The translations under genes and the position numbers were made by a program. Shown in pieces: positions 9,042 to 18,461 of a stretch of 64,000 bases of DNA. The notes below the pieces were generated by a model that was given only the letters and a program-made list of their open reading frames with translations, did no database searches and had not been told where the DNA came from. Numbering within the stretch: the first letter of the stretch is position 1; each line of letters begins with the position of its first letter. The stretch covers positions 1,905,096 through 1,969,095 of the forward strand of contig NZ_JAMLJK010000001.1 in NCBI RefSeq assembly GCF_023700005.1. Reading direction: 5' to 3'. The stretch is from Larsenimonas rhizosphaerae (GTDB lineage: Bacteria > Pseudomonadota > Gammaproteobacteria > Pseudomonadales > Halomonadaceae).

Positions 9042-9570
9042 CTACTCGCTCCTCGATGGCTCGTGCCATGCGGTCATGCAGCCGCTGGCCTTCACGCCGG
9101 ACAATATGTTCAAAATGGCCGGCAAACAGCAGACCCACTACCGCAACGGCCATGCCGGCAAGCGTCGGCAAGGTGGCACGCGCAACGCCATCGGACATCG
9201 CACGTGACTGACCGGTCCCGGACAGGGACAAGGTATCAAAGACCTGAATCATGCCGGTGACCGTGCCCAGCAGCCCGAGCAGCGGGCACAGCGCCACCAG
9301 CACCTTGAGCCAGGGCAGACTGCCACGCAGGGTGCCAAGCAACTCGTCGCTCCAGCAGGTTCGCAGTGTACGGGCACTCCAGCTGACGTGGTCCTGACGT
9401 GCCTGCCAGCGTGTCAGAAGAGCCCTGCGGTCACGTCGATACCCCAGACGCCAGTAGATCCAGCGCTCCAGCGCCAGTGCAAACAACAACATGGCCACGA
9501 GCATGATCAATACCAGCACCGGGCCACCGGCATCACTCAACCGTGCAATCGGGTCAAGCAGAGGGGACAT
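9034..9570 (-). CDS. exbB: MotA/TolQ/ExbB proton channel protein ExbB
   Basis: A 178-residue ExbB2-type channel subunit. The first membrane helix is at ~15-32 (GGPVLVLIMLVAMLLFALAL), followed by a cytosolic loop and two helices including VALCPLLGLLGTVTGMIQ, the conserved TolQ/ExbB pore helix. The start ATG (MSPLLDP) overlaps the upstream TtpC-like gene by 17 bases; an ATG six codons earlier (MRPGAL) is also possible. It shares its proton-pathway role with the longer paralogue upstream. Confidence 0.9.
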   Translation of the reverse strand: MSPLLDPIARLSDAGGPVLVLIMLVAMLLFALALERWIYWRLGYRRDRRALLTRWQARQDHVSWSARTLRTCWSDELLGTLRGSLPWLKVLVALCPLLGLLGTVTGMIQVFDTLSLSGTGQSRAMSDGVARATLPTLAGMAVAVVGLLFAGHFEHIVRREGQRLHDRMARAIEERVDA

Positions 9571-10927
9571 GAGCGCCCCCGGTCGCATTTCGGTCGGCAG
9601 GACGTTCAAGCCGTTCGGCCAGATGGGCACTGGCCTGCCCTTCCAGCACATTCAGCACCTTGCGACTGCGCGAGGTAAGGCCCGTGTGAGCAAACAGCAC
9701 CGGAATCGCCACCACCAGACCGATCACCGTGGTGATAAGTGCCTGGGAAATACCGCCGGCCATCAGTTTCGGATCACTGCTGCCGAACACGGTAATCGAC
9801 TGAAAGGTGCCAATCATGCCCGTCACGGTGCCCAGCAGCCCCATCAAGGGCGCGATGGCGGCAATCAATTTGACCAGAGACTGGCCTCGTTCGATGACCG
9901 GCTGCTCGGCCAGCAACAGCTCATCCAGCCTCGCCTCCAGAGCCTCGGGCTCACTGCCGGCATGAACGCCCTTGAAGCGGGCCAGCACTCGACCCAGTGG
10001 ATTATCATCCTTCGGCTGGTCGAGCTGTTTGATCTGACGCCGCACGCCCAGACTGATTCGCTGTAGATAAAGCCACTGCACCAGCGCCACCAGCAACCCC
10101 ACGGCACCCAGCGCCAGCGTGATATATCCCACGATACCGCCCTGCTTCAGCCGCTCCATCAGCCCGGGCTGATCTGCCAGCGCCTTGACGATGTCACCGC
10201 CGGAGGCATCCACCGGGACAGCGCCCTGACGCTTATCAATGAAGGCGGTCAGTCGATCAGCCACATCGGACGGGGTTCGAGGCGCGACTATCAGCGGCTG
10301 TCCTGACTGAGGTGGGCTCAGCAGGTGCCCGGCCGTGAAGCTCATGATGTTGCCAAGCTGCATGACCGGCTGCGCCGATACGGTGCCGTCCGGCCCGGCG
10401 ACCGGCCGCGGTGCCAGGCTGACCTGACCGGTACGAGCCATCAGCCCTGACAGTTGCTGACCCAGGGTCTGGAAGGTTTCAGCGCTCGGCAGGGCATCGT
10501 CGCCGGGACGAGAAGGCACCAGTGAGGGATAGAGTGCCACTACCCAGCTGCCCTTGAGCGAGCCTGCCAGCTTGTCAATCTGGCCGGACAGCGTGTGAGC
10601 GACCTCACTGACGCCTGCCCCCTTTTCAGCTCGCTCATCACGCAACTCATCAAGTGTTTTCTGCTGGCTGTCAAAGCGGCGCTCAAGCTCGGTCTGTCGC
10701 GTTTTGGCCTGATCACGAGCCGCCCTTGCCTTTTCAAGCGCCGTCGTCAGTTTCGATCGGTCGGCGACCAGCGCATCCAGCCGCGCCTGGTCCCGCGACT
10801 CGGCCTCATCGGCCTGTTGATTGAAGCGGGTAATGGCCTCATCCAGTGAACTCGGTGCGGCCGTTGCCGCCACACTGATACTCATGAGTACGCTGCCTGC
10901 CAGCAGCATCCAGCCTGGGCGCGTCAT
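9554..10927 (-). CDS. TtpC-like MotA/TolQ/ExbB proton channel protein with periplasmic extension
   Basis: A 457-residue protein: signal peptide (MTRPGWMLLAGSVLMSISVAATAA), a long periplasmic helical region rich in Gln/Arg/Asp (~25-250, coiled-coil-like LEKARAARDQAKTRQTELERR), then a TolQ/ExbB module (~270-440) with LIAAIAPLMGLLGTVTGMIG. This architecture is that of TtpC, the extra component of the Vibrio TonB2 complex needed for iron-siderophore uptake. Here it lies between a DUF3450 gene (four-base overlap) and exbB, the same order as in those clusters. Function by homology and context. Confidence 0.85.
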   Translation of the reverse strand: MTRPGWMLLAGSVLMSISVAATAAPSSLDEAITRFNQQADEAESRDQARLDALVADRSKLTTALEKARAARDQAKTRQTELERRFDSQQKTLDELRDERAEKGAGVSEVAHTLSGQIDKLAGSLKGSWVVALYPSLVPSRPGDDALPSAETFQTLGQQLSGLMARTGQVSLAPRPVAGPDGTVSAQPVMQLGNIMSFTAGHLLSPPQSGQPLIVAPRTPSDVADRLTAFIDKRQGAVPVDASGGDIVKALADQPGLMERLKQGGIVGYITLALGAVGLLVALVQWLYLQRISLGVRRQIKQLDQPKDDNPLGRVLARFKGVHAGSEPEALEARLDELLLAEQPVIERGQSLVKLIAAIAPLMGLLGTVTGMIGTFQSITVFGSSDPKLMAGGISQALITTVIGLVVAIPVLFAHTGLTSRSRKVLNVLEGQASAHLAERLERPADRNATGGAHVPSA

Positions 10928-11763
10928 GCACCACCTCCGGAAGACGATGTATCGGTAGAGGCCGTCGATGCAGACACCGGCAACGACAGGGGCAGCGTCA
11001 GAAGTTCGGGTGCCTGCTGGTCATGGGCCATGCGCACGGCATGACGCAGACTGGACAGGGCTTCATGGTCCAGCGGCTGCCAGCCCTTGCCCTGCCAGAC
11101 ACCGCCCTCATCCCCATCCAGACTCAGGTAGTAGTAGCCGACGCGCCCAAGACGAACAAACTGCACCTGACGCTCGGTCTTGTCTGCACCGTCAAGCTTG
11201 CCACGCCAGCTGTCCAGCGTACTGCCGTAATCGATCTCGGAGCGCCATACACTCAGGATGCGCTTGAGTTTCTGGCCGTCCGACATTGATGCACTGCCCA
11301 GCATGCTATCCAGGCTGTCGAGGCGTGCCAGACGCTCGTCGTGGCGAAAGGGAAGGTCTGCCGCGACCATCGCACGCAGCCTGTGAGTGAGTGAGGCAAG
11401 TTCCCCGGGAAGAGCCTCCCTGATATCCCCCGCCTGGGCCAACTCGGCCTTCTGGCGTGCAATACGTCGAGACTGGTCTTCAACCTGTGCCTCGAGCGAG
11501 GCGTTGTAGCTGTCCAGACGATGAATGGACTGCTCGGCATCCCGAAGCGATACCAAAAGGGCGCGAGTGCTGTCATCTGCGGTATCGATCGCGTGCTGCA
11601 GACGCTGCTGCTCGGCCTGATGGGCCGATGTCGCATCACGCAATGTGGTCGGTGCCCCCACGGCAGGCATCGACAGCGTGGCAAGACCCAGCGCGCCGAC
11701 CAGGGCAAGCATCTGCCCGTTGAATACACGACCCTTCACGTGCGTCTCCCGACTCATGGTCAT
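10924..11763 (-). CDS. DUF3450 periplasmic protein, first gene of TonB2 operon
   Basis: A 279-residue DUF3450-family protein with an N-terminal hydrophobic signal segment (~residues 17-38, LALVGALGLATLSMPAVGA), a central coiled coil (NASLEAQVEDQSRRIARQKAEL), and a conserved C-terminal part (VRLGRVGYYYLSLDGDEGGVW). DUF3450 proteins regularly precede ttpC-exbB-exbD-tonB in marine bacteria; the biochemical role is not established. The ATG at 11763 is preferred; a second ATG two codons downstream is possible and no clear ribosome-binding site decides. A Fur-box-like site lies about 70 bases upstream. Confidence 0.8.
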   Translation of the reverse strand: MTMSRETHVKGRVFNGQMLALVGALGLATLSMPAVGAPTTLRDATSAHQAEQQRLQHAIDTADDSTRALLVSLRDAEQSIHRLDSYNASLEAQVEDQSRRIARQKAELAQAGDIREALPGELASLTHRLRAMVAADLPFRHDERLARLDSLDSMLGSASMSDGQKLKRILSVWRSEIDYGSTLDSWRGKLDGADKTERQVQFVRLGRVGYYYLSLDGDEGGVWQGKGWQPLDHEALSSLRHAVRMAHDQQAPELLTLPLSLPVSASTASTDTSSSGGGA

Positions 11764-11833
11764 CAAAAATTCTGGCGTGCATCACGATGTACGCGTGATG
11801 CTCCCTGCAAGCAGTCGATACGCTAATACAAAC

Positions 11834-11852
11834 AATAACAATTATCAATTAC
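11834..11852. promoter_or_regulatory. Fur-box-like operator upstream of the TonB2 operon
   Basis: On the minus strand GTAATTGATAATTGTTATT agrees with the 19-base E. coli Fur consensus at about 13 positions, including the contiguous TGATAAT. The surrounding 60 bases are strikingly AT-rich and hold possible promoter hexamers (TTGATA and TATTAG). Iron repression of the operon is inferred. Confidence 0.55.
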
Positions 11853-11885
11853 CACGATAATTAATGTCATCTCGGCCACGCAGGC

Positions 11886-11920
11886 AAAAAAAAGGCATGC
11901 CCCAGGGGGCATGCCTTTTT
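11886..11920. terminator. Rho-independent terminator after etfA
   Basis: Hairpin AAAGGCATGCCCC / GGGGCATGCCTTT with A and T tracts on both sides. It lies 17 bases beyond the etfA stop and separates the ETF genes from the TonB2 promoter region. Confidence 0.88.
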
Positions 11921-11936
11921 CAACACTGAAGCTTAT

Positions 11937-12863
11937 TCAAAGCTTCTCGGCAAGCTCCGGCAGGACGGTAAACAGGTCACCGACCAGGCCATAATCTGCC
12001 ACGTTGAAGATCGGCGCTTCATCGTCGCTGTTGATCGCCACGATAACGCGGGAATCCTTCATACCGGCCAGATGCTGAATCGACCCGGAAATACCAACGG
12101 CGATATAAAGCTCCGGTGCCACGACCTTGCCGGTCTGACCGACCTGCATGTCGTTGGGAACAAACCCGGCATCCACGGCCGCACGTGACGCGCCGATGGC
12201 AGCACCAAGCTTGTCGGCCACGGCTTCGATCAACCGGAAGTTGTCGCCATTACCCATGCCTCGGCCCCCGGAAACCACAACGCGGGCGCCTGCAAGTTCC
12301 GGACGCTCACCTTCCGGGCGGACTTCATCGACGAATCGCACGCCGCGGGCCACTTCAACCACTGCCAGCGTGTCGATAGCCGCAGCAGACTGCTCACCCA
12401 CCGGATCAAAGGCTGTCGTACGAATACTCAGCACCTTGAGAGCATCCAGGCTTTGTACGGTGGCAATCGCGCTGCCGGCATAAATCGGCCGCTTGAAGGT
12501 ATCCTCGGACTCGATATCGATGACGTCCGACAGGGGCTCGACGTTCTTGAGCGCGGCCAGCCGCGGCAGGATGTTCTTGCCGCTGGTCGAGGCCGCAGCC
12601 AGGATGTGACTGTACTCATCCGACAGTCCCGCCAGTACCTGCGCCGTATTTTCCGCCAGCGGATGGGCAAAGGCTTCATTGTCTGCCACACGCACGCGTG
12701 ATACACCCTCAAGCGCGGCGGCCTGCGCAGCGGCATTGGTCATGTTCTGCCCCAGCAGGACAATATCGATGTCACCACCCAGCCGTTTCGCGGCCGCCAC
12801 TACACGCGCAGTGGCCGGGTCCAGCTCGCCTCCAAGGTGTTCTGCGAAAATCAGGGTTGCCAT
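11937..12863 (-). CDS. etfA: Electron transfer flavoprotein subunit alpha
   Basis: A 308-residue ETF alpha subunit that carries the FAD of the heterodimer and passes electrons from acyl-CoA and other dehydrogenases to ETF-QO. The N-terminal domain ([18 protein letters not shown]) is followed by the C-terminal FAD domain with VVSGGRGMGNGDNF, GASRAAVDAGF, GQTGKVVAPELYIAVGISG and INSDDEAPIFNVADYGLVGD. The ATG chosen overlaps the etfB stop by one base (TGATG). Group I ETF by its sequence, i.e. an ordinary respiratory type, not bifurcating. Confidence 0.95.
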   Translation of the reverse strand: MATLIFAEHLGGELDPATARVVAAAKRLGGDIDIVLLGQNMTNAAAQAAALEGVSRVRVADNEAFAHPLAENTAQVLAGLSDEYSHILAAASTSGKNILPRLAALKNVEPLSDVIDIESEDTFKRPIYAGSAIATVQSLDALKVLSIRTTAFDPVGEQSAAAIDTLAVVEVARGVRFVDEVRPEGERPELAGARVVVSGGRGMGNGDNFRLIEAVADKLGAAIGASRAAVDAGFVPNDMQVGQTGKVVAPELYIAVGISGSIQHLAGMKDSRVIVAINSDDEAPIFNVADYGLVGDLFTVLPELAEKL

Positions 12864-13612
12864 CAAATCACCTTTGCTTCGTTTTTCAGTTTATCAAGCA
12901 GCGCATCAACGCTTTCGACACGCTCACCGGCCTGGCGCTCCGCAGGCATTTCGACCCGAAGAAGCCGTGTACGCGGTGCAATATCCACCCCTGAATCTGC
13001 AACGGAACGAACATCCAGCGGTTTTTTCTTCGCTTTCATGATGTCAGGCAGCTTGGCATAACGAGGCTCGTTCAGGCGCAGGTCAGACGTAATGATCGCC
13101 GGAAGATCGAGCGCAATGGTCTGCAGGCCGCCATCGATTTCCCGGGTTACCGTGGCCTTGCCATCTTCGATGAGGACTCTGGAAGCAAAGGTAGCCTGCG
13201 GCCAGTCCATCAGCGCGGCAAGCATCTGCCCGGTCTGGTTGTTATCGGAATCGATGGCCTGTTTGCCAAGAAGCACAAGTTCCGGCTGCTCTTCGTCGAT
13301 AACCGATTTCAACAGCCGTGCCACTGCCAGCGATTCGACCCGCTCATCGGTTTCCAGATGAATGGCACGATCCGCGCCCAGCGCCAGGGCAGTGCGCAAC
13401 TGCTCCTGAGCGGCTTTCGGGCCGATGGTGACTGCGACAACCTCGGAAGCTACGCCACGCTCCTTGAGCTGAATGGCTTCTTCCACCGCAATTTCGCAAA
13501 ACGGGTTCATCGCCATTTTGACGTTGGTCAAATCCACATCGGAATGATCGGGCTTGACCCGCACCTTGACGTTGTAATCGATGACGCGTTTCACCGCGAC
13601 GAGTACTTTCAT
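12863..13612 (-). CDS. etfB: Electron transfer flavoprotein subunit beta
   Basis: A 249-residue ETF beta subunit, which in group I ETFs binds a structural AMP. It begins [22 protein letters not shown] and contains the ETF-beta signature [19 protein letters not shown] (~185-203). It is preceded by GAGG five bases before the ATG and is translationally linked to etfA. The redox partner ETF-QO is encoded divergently just upstream, so the complete ETF route to ubiquinone is present in one locus. Confidence 0.95.
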   Translation of the reverse strand: MKVLVAVKRVIDYNVKVRVKPDHSDVDLTNVKMAMNPFCEIAVEEAIQLKERGVASEVVAVTIGPKAAQEQLRTALALGADRAIHLETDERVESLAVARLLKSVIDEEQPELVLLGKQAIDSDNNQTGQMLAALMDWPQATFASRVLIEDGKATVTREIDGGLQTIALDLPAIITSDLRLNEPRYAKLPDIMKAKKKPLDVRSVADSGVDIAPRTRLLRVEMPAERQAGERVESVDALLDKLKNEAKVI

Positions 13613-13972
13613 GATGTCCTCGTTCTTTCAAGTAGGCCGAAATGCCTTATAAGAAAAGCAGTTCCAGCGTGAGGGAAAAACTCGAATAAATTACGCCGCA
13701 TCGAGCCGATATCGGCGACTGTCATCTGACGGGAAAGGGCCTTGCAACGGCCATCAGGGCCGCGCCGCCACTCCCGCCCGATCAGAAAAAATGCCACAAT
13801 GACACCAACTTACCTTATTTGAGCACGCCTGCTGTGCCTGTTCGCCATTGTCATGGCCCTGAAGTGTAACATGGCACCGGTTAACAGGCCGTTTACACCG
13901 AATGGGGGCAGGTGCCTCATTATAAAAGACATGCCATGCCGACAAGAGCGCACATGGCAAGGAGATCACCTG
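13613..13972. other. Intergenic region between divergent etfB and etfD
   Basis: 360 bases that should contain both promoters. TATAAG and TATAAA sequences occur on the two strands but without well-placed -35 hexamers. No RNA gene, repeat or plausible small gene was seen. Confidence 0.5.
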
Positions 13973-15625
13973 TTGGACGCCGAACGCGAATACATGGAGT
14001 TTGATGTTGTCATCATTGGTGCCGGAGCAGCAGGGTTATCGGCCGCCTGTCGCCTGATGCAACAGGCCAGTGAAGCCGGGACGGAGCTGTCGGTCTGTGT
14101 GCTGGAAAAGGGGGCCGAAACAGGCGCTCATATTCTCTCCGGAGCTGTATTCGAGCCTCGGGCGCTGGATGAGCTGTTTCCTGACTGGGAAGCCCGCCAG
14201 GCACCGCTGACCATCCCGGTCAGTAGCGACGACATCTTTCTGCTGAGGGATGAACAGGACGCCACTCGCCTCCCCCATATAGCGGTGCCACGCACCATGC
14301 TCAATGATGGCAACTATGTGATCAGTGCAGGCAACCTGTGCCGCTGGCTTGCAGAACAGGCCGAATCGCTGGGAGTGGATATTTTTCCAGGCTTTGCCGC
14401 TCAGGAGCTTCTGCTGGGCGAAAACGGCGAAGTTCAGGGAGTGCTGACTGGCGACATGGGAGTGAACCAGGCCGGCGAGCCCAGAGAGACCTATATGCCG
14501 GGCATGGGCATTAGAGGGAAATACACCCTGTTTGCCGAAGGGGCCCGTGGCCATCTGGGCAAGCAGGTGATATCCCGCTATGCACTGGATGCCGGCAAGG
14601 ATCCGCAGCATTATGCCCTTGGCATCAAGGAGCTGTGGGACATTCCGGCCGAGCACCACCAGCCGGGCCGAGTAATTCACACCACTGGCTGGCCTACCGA
14701 AGGTCATGCCCATGGGGGCGGGTTTCTTTACCATGGCGATAATCAACAGGTCATGGTGGGATTCTTTGTCGATCTTGACTACGAAAACCCCTGGGTATCC
14801 CCGTTCGACGAAATGCAGCGCCTGAAACACCACCCTGTCATCAGCAAGCACCTCAGGGGCGGCACACGTGTCGCCTATGGGGCTCGTGCAGTCACCAAGG
14901 GCGGGTATAACTGCCTGCCGGACATGGCCTTTCCAGGCGGCCTGCTGATCGGTTGTGACGCCGGCACGCTGAACTTTGCCAAGATCAAGGGGCTGCATAC
15001 CGCCATGAAGTCCGGCATGCTGGCCGCCGAAAGTGTTTTCGACGCGCTCAGCAAGGGAGACAGCGGCGGCAGGACACTGGAAGGTTACAAGACCCGCGTT
15101 GAACAAAGCTGGCTTCATGAAGAGCTTTACACAGCGCGCAACTTCGGCCCGGCCATCCACCGGCTGGGTACCGTTCTGGGCGGTGCATTCAATACACTGG
15201 ACCAGGCTCTCAATGGCAGGCTGCCTACCCTGCATGACCGCACGCCGGATTACGCCAGACTGCAACGTCAGGTGCGATGCGAACCCATCGACTACCCGAA
15301 ACCGGACGGCATCCTGTCCTTCGACAGGACATCATCGGTGTATCTATCCAACACCAATCACGATGAAGACCAGCCCTGCCATCTCAAGCTGACTGACCCG
15401 AGCATTCCCATACAGGTCAATATGCCCGAGTACGCCGAACCCGCGGTCCGCTACTGCCCGGCAGGTGTGTATGAGGTCGTGGAAGACAGCGAAGACGCAC
15501 CACGGTTTCAAATCAACTTCCAGAACTGCGTGCACTGCAAGACCTGTGATATCAAGGATCCCGCCCAGAATATTACCTGGGTGGCGCCCGAAGGTGGCGG
15601 AGGTCCGAACTACCCCAACATGTGA
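13973..15625 (+). CDS. etfD: Electron transfer flavoprotein-ubiquinone oxidoreductase
   Basis: A 550-residue inner-membrane-associated flavoprotein that oxidises reduced ETF and reduces ubiquinone. FAD-binding GAGAAG lies near residues 13-18; the C-terminal ferredoxin-like [4Fe-4S] domain shows C495 (YCPAG) and C519, C522, C525 (NCVHCKTC). The chosen start is TTG, because AAGGAG sits eight bases upstream and relatives begin with a similar EREYMEFDVV sequence; an ATG seven codons later lacks a comparable site, and an ATG far upstream gives an extension not seen in the family. Confidence 0.93.
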   Translation: MDAEREYMEFDVVIIGAGAAGLSAACRLMQQASEAGTELSVCVLEKGAETGAHILSGAVFEPRALDELFPDWEARQAPLTIPVSSDDIFLLRDEQDATRLPHIAVPRTMLNDGNYVISAGNLCRWLAEQAESLGVDIFPGFAAQELLLGENGEVQGVLTGDMGVNQAGEPRETYMPGMGIRGKYTLFAEGARGHLGKQVISRYALDAGKDPQHYALGIKELWDIPAEHHQPGRVIHTTGWPTEGHAHGGGFLYHGDNQQVMVGFFVDLDYENPWVSPFDEMQRLKHHPVISKHLRGGTRVAYGARAVTKGGYNCLPDMAFPGGLLIGCDAGTLNFAKIKGLHTAMKSGMLAAESVFDALSKGDSGGRTLEGYKTRVEQSWLHEELYTARNFGPAIHRLGTVLGGAFNTLDQALNGRLPTLHDRTPDYARLQRQVRCEPIDYPKPDGILSFDRTSSVYLSNTNHDEDQPCHLKLTDPSIPIQVNMPEYAEPAVRYCPAGVYEVVEDSEDAPRFQINFQNCVHCKTCDIKDPAQNITWVAPEGGGGPNYPNM

Positions 15626-15633
15626 GGCCCAGA

Positions 15634-15677
15634 GCATGCTGCCCCGCCTGACGGCGTTACAGGCGGAGCAGCAATGC
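15634..15677. terminator. Hairpin between convergent etfD and helicase genes
   Basis: A long imperfect stem (GCTGC-CCCGCCTG pairing with CAGGCGG-A-GCAGC) lies between two converging stops. There is no T tract, so it may be a weak terminator or an RNA-stabilising structure. Confidence 0.4.
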
Positions 15678-15683
15678 CCTGTT

Positions 15684-17900
15684 TCAGGGCGACAGGAGGG
15701 ACAGAGGCGCCTGCGCCGCGATCAGTTTTCGTGTCCCTGCCGTATCGAACTGAACCGTCAATACACGGCGCTCCCCTTCCCCACTCACGTGCTGAATGGT
15801 CCCGGTTCCGAAAATGCGATGATCCACCCGCTGTCCGGGGGGCCAGTCAGTATCATTGCGCAGGGAAACTGTCCGGTTACCGTCGGCCGTGGATGGATGG
15901 GGTGCCACATGAGGCTTTTCCATGCCACAAACAGCCAGATAGCGCCTTACCAGAGCCGGCTCCTCGACCGGAAGCTCATCAGGCACCACGGCATCAGGCG
16001 CCATCAATCCCCCGATTCGGTCACACTCCTGCCAGGCACTTTCTGCAATGAACCGGCTCGGGCGATGACCGACACCATCATGAACCAGCATCAATGACGC
16101 TCGTGCCCGCGTGACTGCCACGTAATAAAGCCGACGCTCTTCTTCAAGACGCGCTGGCGTCAACGGGCTTTCGCGATGATAAAAGGGGAAGTCCTCTTCG
16201 TTGAGGCCATACACAAATACCTGGTCCCACTCGAGTCCCTTGGCCCCATGCACGGTGGAAATGATCACTCCGCCGGGCTGATCTTCTACCGGTGCCTTGA
16301 GCATGGCGACAAAGCCGGCCGGATCATCCGCCATGGCCTGAGCCTGCTCCACCAGTACCTCCAGTAGCCGCACATCTTCCTCGCCCTTGTCAGGGCGAGC
16401 CGCAGCGCGCTTCAGCAGTTTATGTGCATCCAGTGTATCAATGACATGCGTCAGTACCGTCGCCGGTGTCCAGCGCCCCGCCACCCGGGCAAGCTCCACC
16501 AGCAGCTCCCAGCGTTTCTTGAGCGTGCGCTGCTGCCCGCGCGATAGCCCACTCAGCTGGGCATCGTTTCGCGCAAACCACTCACCTCGTCGGGCCAGAG
16601 CCTCACACAGCATGGTCAGTCGCTCTCGCGCCACGAAGGGGGTCGGCTGGGAAAACAGCAATTCAACATGTGCCGGGTCAGCCAGCAGCGAGGGCTCGCT
16701 CGCCAGCTCGATATATCCCGCCAGAGCCTGCACCAGCGGCAGACGAAACACGAATCGCTCCTGACGCCCCAGTTGGAAGGGAATACCGGCCCGCAACAGC
16801 TGAAGCTGTACAGGCACACTGAGTGACCAGTGACGCACCAGAATCGCACACTGCTCGAAGGCTGCACTTCTGCCCAGCGAGGCAATGATCGCATCCAGCG
16901 ATCCGGCTACGGCCAGCGTGGTTGTCGGGGTGCCCTCTGCCGCCAGGCACAAGGGGCGATCAGCCCGCTCGTTGGCACGAATGGCATGGTTGGCCAGCAG
17001 CGCGAGGCGGTGGCCATGGCGAAAGGTCCGGGAGAGGGCATAAGGCGTGCTGTCACCAAACACCCGGGCAAACCCGTCCAGCATGGCGTCCGGCCGCGCA
17101 CCGCGCCAGGCATAAATGCACTGGTCCGCATCCCCGACAGCCATTACCTGGGCCCTTGATCCGGCCAGACTGGCGAGCAGCCGTAGCTGGACTTCATTGA
17201 TGTCCTGATATTCATCGATAATGATATGGTCCATGAATCCCTGCACCCGGGCAGCCAGCGCCGGGTCCGCCTCCAGCGCCATCAGCGGTCGATACAGCAG
17301 GTCGTCATAGGTCATGAGCCCCTGATCGGCCATGCGCTGCTGCAGGTAGTCAAAGGCCTCGATGTAATAGCGGCTGTCACGGCTGTAGCCATCACGTTCA
17401 AACAACGAAGACGGGCTTAACAGCTCTGCCTTGACAAGCGCACAGAACTGGCCGAATTCCTCCAGCCGTTCCGGCTCGAGTGCCCATTCTAGGGTGGCGC
17501 GATCATCACCGATAGCCTCACCGACGGCCTGCTTGAGCAATCGCTCGCGCTGCCAGTCCGCCTGAAGCAACTGACGCGGGTCGAGCACTCCCCAGCGAGT
17601 CAGGCTCTGGGTCAGGCGATGGCCAATGGAATGAAAGGTCCGCACCTGCGGCAGCCGGCTTGCCTGACCGCGTCGGGCGGCCAGCTTGGCCGCAAAATCA
17701 TCGCGGGCCTGTCGGTTGAACATCAGAATCAGCAATCGTTCGGGCGGAACGCCGTCATTCAACAGCGCATCAACCCGGGCGACCATCGTGGAGGTCTTGC
17801 CTGCCCCGGCAACGGCCGTGACGCGTGCATGACCGTCACCATGGTTGATAACGCGCTGCTGCTCGGCGGTCAGCTCAGGCGCAGGCGAATGATCTGTCAT
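15684..17900 (-). CDS. UvrD/PcrA-like ATP-dependent DNA helicase
   Basis: A 738-residue superfamily 1A helicase. Motif I is AVAGAGKTS (~residues 30-38), followed by LMFNRQARDDF (Ia), DEYQDIN (II), AVGDADQCIYAWRGA (III), STVHGAKGLEWDQVFV (V) and RRLYYVAVTRA (VI). The C-terminal ~55 residues (PGQRVDHRIFGTGTIQHVSG) resemble the PcrA/UvrD Tudor-like end that contacts RNA polymerase. It is not UvrD or Rep proper, being closer to stand-alone UvrD-family helicases in Pseudomonas. Its ATG overlaps the DUF1285 stop (ATGA). Role in repair or conflict resolution is inferred. Confidence 0.85.
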   Translation of the reverse strand: MTDHSPAPELTAEQQRVINHGDGHARVTAVAGAGKTSTMVARVDALLNDGVPPERLLILMFNRQARDDFAAKLAARRGQASRLPQVRTFHSIGHRLTQSLTRWGVLDPRQLLQADWQRERLLKQAVGEAIGDDRATLEWALEPERLEEFGQFCALVKAELLSPSSLFERDGYSRDSRYYIEAFDYLQQRMADQGLMTYDDLLYRPLMALEADPALAARVQGFMDHIIIDEYQDINEVQLRLLASLAGSRAQVMAVGDADQCIYAWRGARPDAMLDGFARVFGDSTPYALSRTFRHGHRLALLANHAIRANERADRPLCLAAEGTPTTTLAVAGSLDAIIASLGRSAAFEQCAILVRHWSLSVPVQLQLLRAGIPFQLGRQERFVFRLPLVQALAGYIELASEPSLLADPAHVELLFSQPTPFVARERLTMLCEALARRGEWFARNDAQLSGLSRGQQRTLKKRWELLVELARVAGRWTPATVLTHVIDTLDAHKLLKRAAARPDKGEEDVRLLEVLVEQAQAMADDPAGFVAMLKAPVEDQPGGVIISTVHGAKGLEWDQVFVYGLNEEDFPFYHRESPLTPARLEEERRLYYVAVTRARASLMLVHDGVGHRPSRFIAESAWQECDRIGGLMAPDAVVPDELPVEEPALVRRYLAVCGMEKPHVAPHPSTADGNRTVSLRNDTDWPPGQRVDHRIFGTGTIQHVSGEGERRVLTVQFDTAGTRKLIAAQAPLSLLSP

Positions 17901-18439
17901 GACGTGCCGTCAACCATCCGCCCGAGACACTGCCAGATGCCCTGACTCATGACGCCACACTCGGTCAGGCTGTCGGTCTCCCGGAAGATGGCGTCGTCGA
18001 CCCAGCGATAAAAGACATTGCGGTGCACTCTGGCCGTCAGGCCAAACCGTACCGGCATCGTGGGCGGTCGGTCGGAATCGTCCAGCATCAAACAATATGA
18101 GTCATCCAGCACGAAGCGATCACCCACATCAGTGGTCACTTCCCACCCCTCATCCCGACAGGTGGCATCCATGATATAAAACGGAGTGTCTTCAACCTGA
18201 ATACGCAACTTTTCCACCGGCGTAACGAGATAGAACTCACCATCACTCTCGCGGCGCATCAGGGTGGCCAGCAGCCGGCGCAGGGGTTCCCGCGTCATCA
18301 GCGTGCCATCGTGATACCACTGGCCGTCGTGATCGATGATCAGGGGCATGTCACCGGTCAACGGAGGATTCCAGTCCATCAGGGGCGGAATGGCCGCTGC
18401 CGGCTGGCCATCCAGGTGCGCAATAATTCGTTCCAGCAT
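17897..18439 (-). CDS. DUF1285 domain protein
   Basis: A 180-residue cytosolic protein matching the DUF1285 family of Pseudomonas and relatives: PPLMDWNPP, IDHDGQWYHDGTLMTREPLRR-type start, LVTPVEKLRIQVEDTPF and the mid-portion FVLDDSYCLMLDD. No catalytic motif is evident and the function is unknown. It begins about 20 bases downstream of the tatD-family gene and overlaps the helicase gene by four bases, so it may be part of the same transcript as its upstream neighbours. Confidence 0.75.
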   Translation of the reverse strand: MLERIIAHLDGQPAAAIPPLMDWNPPLTGDMPLIIDHDGQWYHDGTLMTREPLRRLLATLMRRESDGEFYLVTPVEKLRIQVEDTPFYIMDATCRDEGWEVTTDVGDRFVLDDSYCLMLDDSDRPPTMPVRFGLTARVHRNVFYRWVDDAIFRETDSLTECGVMSQGIWQCLGRMVDGTS

Positions 18440-18461
18440 GTTGATAGCCCTGCCTCGTTGT

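Noticed and set aside
15071-15090. TTGTAAC core (minus strand) resembling part of an E. coli Ter site
   Set aside because: Only the seven-base core matches; it lies inside the etfD coding sequence and lacks the flanking consensus.
14036-15265. 409-codon minus-strand frame opposite the ETF-QO gene
   Set aside because: Antisense shadow; ETF-QO has all its cofactor motifs in the plus strand.
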